Shown piece by piece: positions 13,274 to 24,684 of a stretch of 64,000 bases of DNA. The position numbers and the translations under genes are program-made. Source of the DNA: Tachypleus tridentatus (Eukaryota; Arthropoda; Merostomata; Xiphosura; Limulidae); the NCBI RefSeq assembly GCF_004210375.1, contig NW_027467782.1:38677771-38741770 (forward strand), written 5' to 3'. Below the pieces are notes generated by a model that saw only the letters and a program-made list of their open reading frames with translations, had not been told where the DNA came from and searched no databases. How positions within the stretch are numbered: position 1 is the first letter of the stretch; every line of letters starts with the position of its first letter.

Positions 13274-13404
13274 TTGTTTGTTTGTTTGTTCAGAATTAAG
13301 CACAAAGCTGCACAATGGGCTATCTGTGCTCTGCCTACCATGGGCTTCGAAACCCGGGTTTTAGTGGTGTGAGCCTGCAAACAAACCGCTGTACCATTTG
13401 AGGC
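13274..13404 (+). repeat. SINE family A insertion with perfect target duplication
   Basis: The unit begins with a tttg repeat, then cagaattaagcacaaagctg, and carries gcttcgaaacccgg, a box-B-like sequence. It is flanked by a perfect 12-bp direct repeat ttggacatcagt (13262-13273 and 13405-13416), so it is a recent insertion. Confidence 0.88.
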
Positions 13405-13938
13405 TTGGACATCAGTATGAGCACCTTTCTAAAATCTAAATTGTATTTCATTAGGTGTCAATTAAGTCCTAAAACGTAACCTTAAGAATATTAGCAATAG
13501 AAATAATACATTTAGCAGATTAAGAATAAAATATTAGTTCTTAAAGCTATAGTCTTTGATTGACAATGTAGTACCAAAGAAACTGCTGTTGTGGCATATA
13601 ACACAACTCATTAAGGATGTTCATTCGAAGCATTCAATTTCACACACACACACACACATATATACATACATTGTTTTGGGATCACTGGCCATTAATAGAA
13701 AGCCAAAGGGTCTGATATTAATGAAGATGAAAAAAGTTCTTAAACTGTTCAGTTACTTATTTTGCTTATGCTTGTGACGTTTTTGGATAAAATACATATA
13801 ATTTCCACAATAAAAGATTATTACTTAAATCTCAAATATTTGCGTATTTTATACAAATTTAATATAAAAACATTTTCACCATTTCAGTGTTGATTTGATA
13901 AAAATACACATGTACTGATTATACTTTATATATGTATA

Positions 13939-14168
13939 TATTTGTTTGTTTGTTTTGAATTTCGTGCAAAACTGCTCGAGGGCTATCTGCGCTAGACATT
14001 CCTAATTTAGCAGTTTAAGACTAGAGGGAAGGCAGCTAGTCATCACCACCCAGCGCCAACTTTTGGGCTAATATTTTACCAACGAATTATGGGATTGATC
14101 GTCACATTATAACCTTCCCACGGTTAAAAGGGCGAGCATGTTTAATGTGACGGGACTCTCAAAGTAAT
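13939..14168 (-). repeat. SINE family B copy, tRNA head missing
   Basis: It shares ggctatctgcgctag, gactagagggaaggcagcta, agtcatcaccaccca and gtgacgggact with the other family B units. In this family the tRNA-like head lies at the right end on the minus strand; here that end is lost after gacgggactctc. Confidence 0.8.
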
Positions 14169-14483
14169 TACAGGTATTAGAAAATATTTCTTCTGTCTGG
14201 TGATAAGGTGGAGTGAGAAACTTCAAATTCAGAAATAATCCACGAAGTACAAATGACTCAATAAAGGAAACTGAATACTGAATACTACATGTTGTCTTCG
14301 TTTCTTTGTATCAGAAACATTACGCGAAAAGTAACACAACAAAATATGTTTTGTTAGGTGGATAGACTTAAAAGTACATTATTTTGTTATTTTGCTTCTC
14401 TTGTACTCCTGGAAGGTTCTACATTTATGTTATTTCCTCTGAGACCTGAATATCCACCTCGGTGTTTGCCTTATATGGAGACT

Positions 14484-14636
14484 GCTACTCCTTTACCAAC
14501 GAATAGTGTGATTGACTGTAACATTATAAAGCCCCCATGGCTTGGTGGGCGAGCGTGTTTGGTGTGACCGGGATTCGAACCCGTGACCCTCGGATTACGA
14601 GTCGAACACTTTAACACGCTTGGCCATGTCGGGCCA
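14484..14636 (-). repeat. SINE family B fragment with tRNA-like head
   Basis: On the minus strand the unit starts with a tRNA-like head: box A-like tggccaagcgtgttaa and box B gggttcgaatccc (plus-strand 14570-14582). The folded tRNA part most resembles a threonine tRNA with a CGT anticodon loop. The tail half of the SINE is missing at the left side. Confidence 0.82.
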
Positions 14637-14816
14637 TATATATATATATACAGTCATAAACTTTCGCAGTTTGTAAAACAATTTTAAAAATATTTTTAGC
14701 ATAATATTTTAACAATTGAGTTATCTATAATTATATAAGATAACGTGTACACTCTTGCATAATTTTAAAAGGTAATTGTTTTTATACATTTAATTATTTT
14801 CCTACTGTAAATTGTT

Positions 14817-15113
14817 GTTTTGTTTTTGAATTTGCGCAAAGCTACTCGAGGGCTACCTGCGCTAGTTGTCCCTAATTTAAGACTAGAGGGAAGGTTGCTA
14901 GTCATCACCACCCAATGCCAACTCTTGAGCTACTCTTTTACCAACGTACAGTTGGATAGACCATCACATTATAACGCCTCCACGGCTGAAAGGTCAAGCA
15001 TGTTTGGTAAAAGACTAACCTAGGGTTGGCAATAGGTAGTGTTAAGTCGTTGCTCTTCCGAGACCCTCAGATAACAAGTCGCATGCTTTAACCCACCTGG
15101 CCATCCCGGGCCA
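14817..15113 (-). repeat. SINE family B, near full length (about 297 bp)
   Basis: This is the most complete family B copy: tail end at the left (tttttgaatttgcgcaaagc), central gactagagggaaggttgcta and agtcatcaccaccca, and the tRNA-like head at the right ending ggccatcccgggcc. The box B region is diverged, suggesting an older copy. Confidence 0.85.
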
Positions 15114-15794
15114 CCAACTGTAAATAATATGATATGATGGTGGATTTGTTAATGTATCTTTGTATGTATTGGAGCCTTCTTAACCATGAAATATTGTTTT
15201 ACTGCAAAAATACAGGTAAATATCAGCCATTCTCTTTGAAATTAAACATCTGTTTTCAATTTTCTAACTTTGAACTTCATACAACTTTTGAACCACTTAC
15301 TTAATCAAATGAGATTCTGGTTCTTATTCCATAGTATCAACTATTATTTGTATCTTGATAAAATTATTGCAAATTTTAACAACAAAGACACCATGTATAA
15401 ATATGTTTGGAATCCCATTGGAAAATAATAGTGGTGTAAAGGTTTAAAATTATTTAAGTATGAATATTTACACACATTGAAAAACCTTCAGTAGTCTAAT
15501 GTATTTGACTGTGGTGAAACAAGCTAAAAGAATTAGGAATCTTTTTTTTTAGAGAAGTTTATAATTTGTAAATAAGAAGGCTATTTTAACCTTGATATAA
15601 GATCTTGATGTGGGCTACCATTGCATTTAACAGCTTATAAGGCTCACTGGCATACAACAACTACAGTAGTGGTTGGAATACAATTGATGTAAGTAGTTTG
15701 TTATAACAACAGTTTTATAATATGAAGTTTGTGAATGTTAACTTAGAAAAGGTATTCACTCCATAACAACTGTTATACAAGTGTTCATTGTCTG

Positions 15795-15912
15795 TTCCCT
15801 AGTAGGACAGAGGTAAGTCTTTGAATTTACATTGCTAAAATCAGGGCTTTGATTCCCTTTGGTGGACACAGCAGATAGCCTGATGTTGCTTTGCTATAAC
15901 AAAACAAACGCA
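15795..15912 (-). repeat. SINE family A-related copy, inverted
   Basis: The reverse complement reads gtttgttttgttatagcaaa, then ggctatctgctgtgtccacc, with gggaatcaaagccctga as a diverged box B, resembling family A units. Confidence 0.7.
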
Positions 15913-18052
15913 TTCTGTCTGATATGTCTAGAATATTATCTACCATCCACTCACCATATTGTCTGACTGAAATTATTTATGAATGAAATCATTAGATCAT
16001 TAATGCATATAATAAACCTTTGAAGTCCAAAGTACATGTAGTTTTATATTAATTAATGCATTCAGAGGGATTTTATGTTTCTAGCTTGTTACGTTACATT
16101 CTCAAAGTATATTTGCAATTTTTCTTCATTTTGTTTCACACAACTATTTAAAAGTTATTATATTTTATCAGAATATGTCACTTTTATGACTGAACCTTTT
16201 TATATTTATTATTCAGGTAAAATAATAACATTTGGTCAATCTACAATCTCTTAAAGGTGAAAAAAAATTATATCTGAGGTAGCTCATATCCTTATGTTTT
16301 CATTATCAGCTTTGAGGGTTATTTTTAGGAGTCACAAGACAATGGAAAAATTCCATACATATAAAAAAATTTGCTAATGTGTTCATGTGCTATGTAGCAG
16401 CAGTAGTGGATTTATCAAGTGGAAGCTGACATATGCTCTCCACAGAGAGCCATTGTATGGGTTTTCTCTGCACAAAACCACAGCTGGCCACTGTACAATG
16501 TTTTATCTGATTAGACAGGACTTAGTGTACAAACAGTGCTGGTATGTATTTTTTTTTCTGGTTATAATCAGTTATGTTTTTTGAGTAGTTTTGATACATG
16601 CTTTATTACATAGTGGGGTTTAACTACATTGATTTGGTGATTATGTTGTGAATTTCATTTCTGAAGAAAGGTAATTATAGCCTTTAGATGTTGATGATCT
16701 TCCTTATCTGGTAAAACATAACTGGAGTAATCATGTTGTATATTTTGTTATTCAGTGAGGTATGAGTTTAGTGCATCATGTAGTCATAGAATTTGATTTT
16801 GGACCTTTTGAGATGTAAATGCAGTGTTTTGTTATCATGAAAATTGTAGTCAAAAATAGTAATATCAAGACGTTTTCAAACATTTGTTAACTTTTCATAA
16901 GTCTATACAATCACTGTCTTCAGAAATTTTTACTCATAAAAAAATCTAAAGGAACTCAACACTGACAGTTTTTATGCCCCTGTAAAAGTGTTTTATGTGC
17001 ATAACATCAAGGTCATAAAAGCAAGAATTTGTTTATCCTTTTTAATACTACTAAAATACTAGGGTATAAACATTTGATAATTTTTAGATTTTATAATGTC
17101 ATTAAAACTTTTAATTACTTTTCCATTATCTACAATTTTTACCCTCTTGTAAGTTACAAAAAAACAATGTGCTCATTACCTTTGAAGGATTTTCAAAATG
17201 ACAGGGTTTATAATTTTGTTGTTTTCTGACAATAATTATATTTGCTCAGGCTGCAAGCTAAGAAGTGATGTACTAAATTAATTTTAGTTCTCCTATATTG
17301 GGTTTATGAAGAACACTTGATTATGAGTTCTAATAAAAATTGCTAGGTTTATCAGCAGCTTTATTTAAAACCTCCAGATACCTACCTTGTAGCTTAATAA
17401 TGGAAAATGTCACTACCACAGCAGCTTCTTGGATATAAAATATGGCAATTGTCAGTCAGGTCTTCAAAGAAATCTATGCAGTCTTGATAACATTCTGTAA
17501 GCCCTGACATAATGTGATTGGGATTAACTTGTTGCCACTTGCTGGTAATATCAGCAGCAGGTTACCAAAGAGATGTATTGTTCTTAGTATACATATACAG
17601 TAAATGCCATTGAAATAATGGACTTTGTGTAATTTCAGATTACTGTACCTATTTGAGCAGCTGTTTTATGTGGGACGAAATTCTCCTGCAGGGTTAAGAA
17701 GCTAAAAGAACAAACCAACATTTACTATTATGGTGTATATATAGCTGCAAATCTACAATATGACTTAAATGAGTCTTACATATTATAAATGATCGAATCT
17801 GATTGTAAGCACTTGCCTGTAATGGCAAATTCATTGCTTCTGACTTTAACCCTCTGTTTTTAGAAATATTTCTTGAGATGTCTCTGAACCAAATAGTTTA
17901 GAAATAGAAGATATTTTATTTTTACCTAAAAACATTGGATGAATTTTTATTTCTTAAAAAAGTTATAGAAGTTGCTGTTTAAGAGATGTTTTCTTGTAGG
18001 AAAGACAAATAGAAAGTTCACTAACATAAGTTTCAGTACTAAATGATGAAGA
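15913..18052. other. AT-rich non-coding stretch, nothing recognised
   Basis: No repeat family, RNA gene or coding similarity was recognised on either strand; only short open frames occur. Confidence 0.5.
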
Positions 18053-18210
18053 GAAAAAAACAAACAAACATGCAAATCAGTAACATATTGTAATGATGCT
18101 AGGAAAACACTAGGTAAAAAAATTAATTAAAGAAAAACAAACAAACATGCAAATCAGGTACATATTGTAATGATGCTAGGAAAACACTAGGAAAAAAATC
18201 AATTAAAACA
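18053..18210. repeat. Tandem duplication, 2 x about 78 bp
   Basis: Two adjacent units share aacaaacaaacatgcaaatc and attgtaatgatgctaggaaa followed by acactagg and an A-rich tail. Confidence 0.85.
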
Positions 18211-18959
18211 AACAAAATATAGGAGTTTAAGAGTGTTTACAAGAGAATAACTTATTGTTTAATTTTAAAAGTATAATAAAGAGAACAGACTACTAAAATT
18301 CATTATTGTACTGATAAATTGGAATAGCTGATGCAGCTCACTTACCATTTCAAACAATACAATGTTCCTCTTCTACAAGATGGTTGGTGTTTAACCTTCC
18401 AGTCCTCTTTACTTCAAGATTGATATCTGTAATGCTAAATATTTAGCTCTTCAAAGTAGTGCATCTTTCTTTTTGATCATTTAGTAAAAGTGTGAACAAA
18501 GAAAGTAGGCTCATATCAAGAATTTCAACTTACATTCTTTGTCCAGTGAATAAGGTCACCTCATTACCTTTGTTCACTGACAGCAATGGTCATCAGACAT
18601 TTTCAGTCATTATCATACTTGGTCAACCAGGAATATTTTAGTTGTTACCCAGTTAACCTGGATTCTATATACAATACTAAAACATACCTAGGAGTGTAAG
18701 AGAACAGAGGATAAAAGAACTAAAATAAGGTGAAGTTAATAAATTTCTGGACCTCATATTGCATTTAAGACATTGTAAAAATCAAGTAAGTAAGATTGAG
18801 GCATAATTGTTAGTGTTCCTAAGGTCTTCTAGACAATATATGTTAGTTAATCATAAGGAAAACAAGATTTTAGGTTGCATGCAGGGAAATGCTGAGTAAA
18901 GAAGAGTAAGAAGTGATCTTATGAAAGGTTATAAGATTATTGGAAGGGGAGTCACCTTC

Positions 18960-20703
18960 CATAAAAACGTCAGGTGACTTTCCTTCTGGGTTTTTTCTCT
19001 TTTTTCTCTCTCCTTGCACCACTACAACACGATTGAGACTCACTGGACCTATTTCTCACTAAAAACTTGTCTAATAAGATTTGTTTCTGCCTGCATTTTA
19101 AAATGTTTCAGAAGTAAGACATGGCATTGTCATTGAAAAGGTTTATGCTGCAGTTTGCTACCGCTTTGTCAGGGTGAAATTTTTCCACAAAACTTTGCAA
19201 CTCTCCCTATTTTCCACACTTTCCTTGATTAATGAACTAGGAACACCCTCCCTTCCCTCCTCCTCATCTGAAGACACTTCCTCAGTGTTGCCTTCTGTTG
19301 CTGCTCCTTCTGAAGGTCTTGAGTTCTTCCATGGTGAGCTCAGTGTTGTGGTCTTCCACCAACTCCTACACATCATCACCACTCACATTCAAGCCCATAC
19401 ACTTGCCTAGTGAGACAATATCCTCGACAATAGGCTCAGACTCAAAGTCTTCAAAATCTCTATCTGCTACTGAATCTGGTTGCAATTTCTTCCAGGTTGC
19501 GTTCATGGTCCTCAAAGACACTTCCTTCCAGGCTTTGTCTATGATCCTCAAGCAATGGAGATTATTAAAGTGATTTTTCCAGAACTCTCTGAGGGTTAAC
19601 TCTGTGTCATACTTTACTATTAGCCCTCCACATGACATTTAATTTTCTTTTCAGAAAATTATTTTTTAAAAAAACAACTGGGTTCTCAGAATGGTAAACA
19701 AGCAAAGGCTTAAGTTTTAAGACCCCACTTGCATTATTACATGACAATAGAGTTAGCCTGTCCTTCATTGGCTTGTGCCCTAGCAGTGACTTCTCCTCCT
19801 TGGTGACGTAGGTTGTCTTTGGCATTTTCTTACAAAAAAGGCCTGTCTCATCACAGTTGAACACTTGTTCGGGAATAAAACCCTCAGCTTCTACATAGTC
19901 CTTAAATTCCCTGACAAATTTATCAGCAGCATCTTTGTTAGAATGAGCACCCTCCCCATGTCTCACGAAGCTATGTATGTCACTTCTCTTCCAATATTTT
20001 TCAAAACACTCCTACTAGCCTTAAAGACATCACTTGGATCAGCACTCGTTCCAGAAGTATTTTTCAGGAGGTCAGCATAAAACTGCTTTGCTTTCTCACA
20101 AATGATGGTCTCAAAAATGCTATCACCAGTTAACTGTTTTTTGTTTGCCCAAATCAACAACACTTTTTACACCTCTTCCATTGTTTGTGATCTTTGTTTC
20201 GTAAGCACTGTCACTCCTTTTGCAACATCACCTCCTTTATTTTTCAGCATGGTGCAGACCACAGACTTTGCCATTCCAAACTGTGCAGCAAGGTCAGACA
20301 AGCGAACACCAATATCGTACTTCGTTACAAGATCTTTTTTCTCCTTTATTGTGGCTCTTACAACGTTTCTTTTTGGTTTGCCGCTTTCATTATCCTTCTT
20401 TGACTTCATGATGACTTATTTAATCAGAATATTTAGAAAAAAAAACGAAAACGTTCACAACAGATTTTAGTGGGGGTGTGGACTGAGCGACATGTGTGAG
20501 CAAAATGTTTTGGGCAAACTTGGCATGGGCCGAAAATGGTCGAACGGTCGTTCAGCTCATCAGTCGGGCTATTTCAGGGGTTCAGGCTAAACAACTTTGT
20601 TCGGGAACCGAGTTTATGTTCGACAACCAAGACATTTTTTCTCAAACAATATGTTTGAAAACCAAATAGTTCAGGAATGGAGTCATTCAAGAAGATACCA
20701 CTG
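18960..20703 (-). mobile_element. Tigger/pogo DNA transposon, broken transposase
   Basis: The minus strand encodes a Tigger1-like transposase starting at about 20409. The first piece (20409-20170) begins MKSKKDNESGKPKRNVVRAT and carries the pipsqueak-type helix-turn-helix (VRLSDLAAQFGMAKSVV); an in-frame TAA follows at about 20167. The CENP-B-like DNA-binding part follows (20163-19963). After a frameshift comes the DDE start, VFNCDETGLFCKKMPKTTY, with GHKPMKDRLTLLSCN. About 130 residues of the catalytic core between RANSKV and TELTLREFWKNHF are missing, including the later acidic residues. Two more frameshifts lead to an acidic tail (SSDEEEGREGVPSSLIKE). The right end agataccactg followed by TA at 20703 is a typical pogo/Tigger terminus (CAGTGGTA reversed). 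The left terminus was not found. Plain dead DNA transposon. Confidence 0.88.
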
Positions 20704-21814
20704 TATTTGACTTCATTTTATATGCCATTATTCCATATTTTAAGTAAGTTATGGATTCCACGTGAACAAAATTCCTTGAATTTGGATTCAAAAAACAATC
20801 TTAAGTCAGTTTTGAGTTCCTCGTTTTTACAAACCTTTCTTCATCTTAGTAATGCTGTGAGGATCTTAAAACATGATAATCAGATGGAGCAGTATCTAGT
20901 GAATAGGATCGATGAGGCACAACTTCCCATTTTAAGGCCTGAAGTTTTTCTAGGGTCATTTATGAAGTGTGTAGGATTCAAAACACAATCTTAAGTCGTG
21001 AAAAAACATTAGTCTTCTATATTGATTAATGCAGTTCTTTTCCTTACCAGTGCTTGGTGTTATCACTCCAACTGATGACAATATCTTTCAGCTGTGATTT
21101 GGATCAAAAAGTTTGTGATAAACTGCACTTCCCAGATCTCACCAAACACAAGGCAAAACTTTTTTTTTTGGATATCAGCCATTCTTCGGTGTTGGTACAG
21201 GTGTGTAACAGAGATTCAACAATTGTCTCTTACGTTGAGTATGCTCATAACAAAAAAAACAAAAAAAAACACTCTCGTTGCCACTAACAATTCTTTCCAG
21301 AATTGGTTCATGAGCATTTCTTGTTGTCAAAGATTAACAAATAGTGACTCTCTCAACATGTTAATTATCCGAAACCTAGTGTCCAAGTTTTGAAACTTTT
21401 CCAATTTCGTAGATGTAGGTAATGATTGTTACATGGAGCTGTTGAGCCATTTCTCACATAGTCAACTTTGGATTGCTTCAAATATTAAAATATTGACATT
21501 GGGAAAAAGCATAAATTTGCAAGTTCTTTTCCTCAAACCGAATGACAACTTTTTGCAAAAAACGTTATTTACTTTCCTACCTAATATTCCCTGTGATAAT
21601 TCTCAGTATCATTAAAGTTTTGTACTCTGGTAGTCATCACTATGGTCACAATTTTCGTGTTTGCAGCATCCCTAATGTGTTTCTTTAAATATTTGTTATA
21701 CACGCACACTCGTATATAATTGATTTGAAAAATTGATATTTCACATTCTGTATTTTATTCCATACAACAACTTTATTTCTTTATTTTAATTTTTACTGCA
21801 CTTCTTATTCTCAC
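20704..21814. other. Unassigned stretch between two transposon remnants
   Basis: Several moderate open frames exist on the plus strand (20677-20994, 21054-21287, 21094-21393), but none shows a domain I recognise, and they overlap in different frames. I read this as non-coding or as a highly decayed element. Confidence 0.4.
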
Positions 21815-22870
21815 CCCTCAGTGTGGACTCCTGTACGTGGTGAAGGGAACTCCCAGGGAAGGTTCTGTTCTTTCAGATTACCTCTTCTGGGATCTAAACA
21901 TCCACCCACGTGTTTACCGTGTGTGGTGAACCGTGAAGGGGAGGAGAGGATCCTGTTGGTTGGGGGTCCAACCATAACACACCATTTTGACCTTGAATTC
22001 CTATAGACAGGCAGCCTTGGGGTGGCCCCCCTTGGATCAATCAGCTGGTCCACTTGGGCTATGGTCAACCAGGTACCAGTGTTGAAAGTTCTTAACAGGT
22101 GTTGTGGACTTTGTGTCTGATGCAGGTGTTTGGGTGTAGTGCTCACAAAACCCTGTCGTTGCTGCAGTGTCTTTGCTTGACATTGTAGTGCGTCTCCTTA
22201 TAGGGCTCTATGGTGGGTGGGATCAGAGGGCACCAAATGTTTCTTTTCTCTTATGGATCCTCCAAACAAACATTTAAATAAAATAGTGAAAAAACAGTCA
22301 ATAGGAAAACAATCACGTCTTGAAGATTCTGATCAGCAATGTTCAACATCTGTACCACCAGTTGTACCTCATTTTATTATCCTACATTCTCTTTCAGAGA
22401 AACCTTGAGGGCAAATGTCCTCCTTTTTTTATTCAGAAGGGACTGTAGGGACTTGCTAGCTCTCCAAAGTCAGAAAAGAAGCTTTGATCTGGAGACATAT
22501 CAGTGGAAACATCCAACAGTTATTGTTGAGAGGGATTTGAAGAACATCCCCGAGTCAGAGATTTAAGCTGGGTTCTCTACTCGAGTTTCTGCAGTGAGGC
22601 GTATCTCCACTCACAAAGATGGAGTTACAATACCGAACAATATCCTCATTCTGACATTTACATAACCACCTGCACCTGTCACCATCAAGGCAGGTTATCT
22701 AAATTGCAGGGAATGGCCGTACATTCCAAACCCTCTCCGATGTTTCCAGTGTCAGAGGTTCAGTCACTTAAAGACGTCACATCATAGTTGCCTGACATAT
22801 GCTACTCTACACACCCTTCAAGGGCGTTGCCATCCGTGTTTCCTTGGGTCGTACTATCACTGTTTGTAAA
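21815..22870 (+). mobile_element. Jockey-like LINE, 5' end fragment
   Basis: The fragment is collinear with the 5' part of the minus-strand LINE at 43230-48858. It contains the 5' leader beginning near cagtgtggactcctg, and an ORF1-like stretch with a zinc-knuckle-like RCFQCQRFSHLKTSHH (plus-strand about 22736-22790). It has in-frame stops, for example after IPESEI at 22564. It stops at about 22870, before any endonuclease or reverse transcriptase. Retaining only the 5' end is unusual for LINEs, which are normally 5'-truncated, so the rest was probably deleted or displaced by the adjacent piggyBac insertion. Confidence 0.8.
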
Positions 22871-22929
22871 TGGCATCCAGTGTAAAGATGTCGTTTAAAT
22901 TGATATATTTACATTTTTTACTCTTCATT

Positions 22930-24145
22930 TTTAAACTAGAATATGTAAATATAACAATATGAACCAGTATTGGGCAAGAATGCCCTATGAAACAGGTATT
23001 CATTTTTTTCTGGGCTGCCATAACAAGTAGAGACGTGCATGTCATTTGTAAAATTTTATGCTTTACTAAAATAAATGATGTCAAAAAATGTAACTTATAC
23101 AAGCTTGGATGCTATTGGTGAGCTTTTCAGAAAATTTTGATGAAAAATGTGGATGTAGGAGAACATATTTTAATTGATGAAGCATTAGTTCTATGGAAAG
23201 GATGACTAGGCTTTTGCCAATTCATAAAAACTAAATGTACAAGGCATCAAATTATTTGTCATGTGCAACAGTGAAAACAATTGGTGTGAATACAGCTTAA
23301 GGGCGTACTACAGAGAATACCCAACAATCAATATTCTTTACTTGATGTTGAAGGAGTAAATAAGCTTACATCTAGTGAAAAATAAATAACTGTCCATTTA
23401 TTAGAATCTGTTCTTGAACAAGGGTGTCATGTAACTGTAGTCAACTGGTATACAAGTACTTGATTGGCACATTTTTTGAAAACTCAAAATATAATGAGGA
23501 TGACTACTATTTACACTAATAGAGAAATCCCAAAAGAGCTCGCTAATGAGCATCTGGAGAGTCATGACACAGCTTTTGTTCGTAATGACAACGCTCTGAT
23601 AGTAAAATGGGAAGACAGAAGAGCAGTATATGTGATAACCACAAAATATTCAGCTAATTTTGTTGAAAAGGATAAAACTTACTTTGGGGAACCAGACAAT
23701 TTTACAAAAAAACTATGCTATATAGAAAAGTTTAATGAAAACATGGGAGCAGTTGATAAAGCAGAACAGTTGCTGAAGCTTTATGAGCCAAGTCATAAAC
23801 CCCACGCATGGTTTAAGAAGCTAGACCTACACTTGCTGACATGTATGCTGCTAAATAGTTTTCATGTTTACAAAAATACTGCAAAAAAATATTTACTTTC
23901 AAGAGGTATGTCGTAATGGTCACACAGCAACTGGTGGAAATGCATAATTCAGATGGAATTGCCACTAAAAAGAAATTTGTTGCTAGCAATCCTCATGCAG
24001 GTTGCAAGCAATAGCCTGGAAAAAAACTGTCCATGCTTTAGTTTCTATTCCACCCTTGCCTGGTGGTTGAAATATGCATCCAAAAAAGTGATGCAGAGTG
24101 TGATATCCAAAATGGAAGGAAACAAGAAAGTGTTGTAATGAATGC
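22930..24145 (+). mobile_element. piggyBac-family transposase remnant, right copy (pseudogene)
   Basis: This copy shows more of the element. A piece reading LIDEALVLWKG near 23180-23210 matches the SIDE(S/A)LV core of piggyBac transposases; VVNWYTS near 23440 matches the CDNWFTS motif, with the catalytic Asp replaced by Val; the open C-terminal frame at 23464-23916 follows. Several in-frame stops lie between 23210 and 23465 (for example after HVQQ, and TGA directly after VVNWYTST), so this is a dead copy. I could not find terminal inverted repeats or TTAA target duplications with confidence. The duplication carried the same insertion, so it predates the duplication event. Confidence 0.85.
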
Positions 24146-24550
24146 TCTGAAAAACCAGGTCAATGCAGTACAGACACTTTGAAATATGGCATAATAAATA
24201 GGATTCTTCCATTTACGTAAGTATTACAATTCAATAAAGTTATATACTAATATACTCGCATATTTTTCAAGAACATATTATATAAGTAATACACTCATAA
24301 AAACAAAGTGTATAAAAATTAATTATTTTATTGGTAGGTGGGTAAAATCATTTTACGCTACATGTGGCAATTTTCACAATTTGTACAGAAAGGGTTATTA
24401 ACAAATTGTTAGAGTACAACAAGGACCCAAATTATGAATATATTTTCTATAGCATATTCAATAAATGCAAAGAGTTAGATTGCAATATGAATTTCAAATT
24501 TAATTTCTTGTATCTCATGTCCATTTCACTGCTGGCACAAAGATTTAAGG

Positions 24551-24673
24551 TTGTTGTTTTGAATTAAGCACAAAGCTACTCAATGAGCTATCTGTGCTCT
24601 GCCCACCACGGGTATCGAAACATGGTTTTTAGCGTTGTAAGTCCACAGACATACCGCTGAGCCACTGGGGGGC
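24551..24673 (+). repeat. SINE family A insertion (tRNA-like), right copy
   Basis: This is the duplicated counterpart of the SINE at 1114-1237 with the same 11-bp target-site duplication (24540-24550 and 24674-24684). It is one base shorter in a T run. It shows that the SINE was present before the large duplication. Confidence 0.88.
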
Positions 24674-24684
24674 AAGATTTAAGG

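Noticed and set aside
14560-14636. tRNA-Thr-like sequence with box A and box B
   Set aside because: It is the head of a SINE family B unit that recurs at 14817-15113 and 39463-39712, so it is not an independent tRNA gene.
19174-20470. Several plus-strand open frames of 70-120 codons
   Set aside because: They are antisense to the Tigger transposase on the minus strand and have no similarity of their own.
21811-22146. A 111-codon minus-strand open frame that looks protein-like and has a relative on the plus strand at 48467-48787
   Set aside because: Both lie antisense to the conserved 5' leader of the LINE; the similarity reflects shared element DNA, not a host gene.
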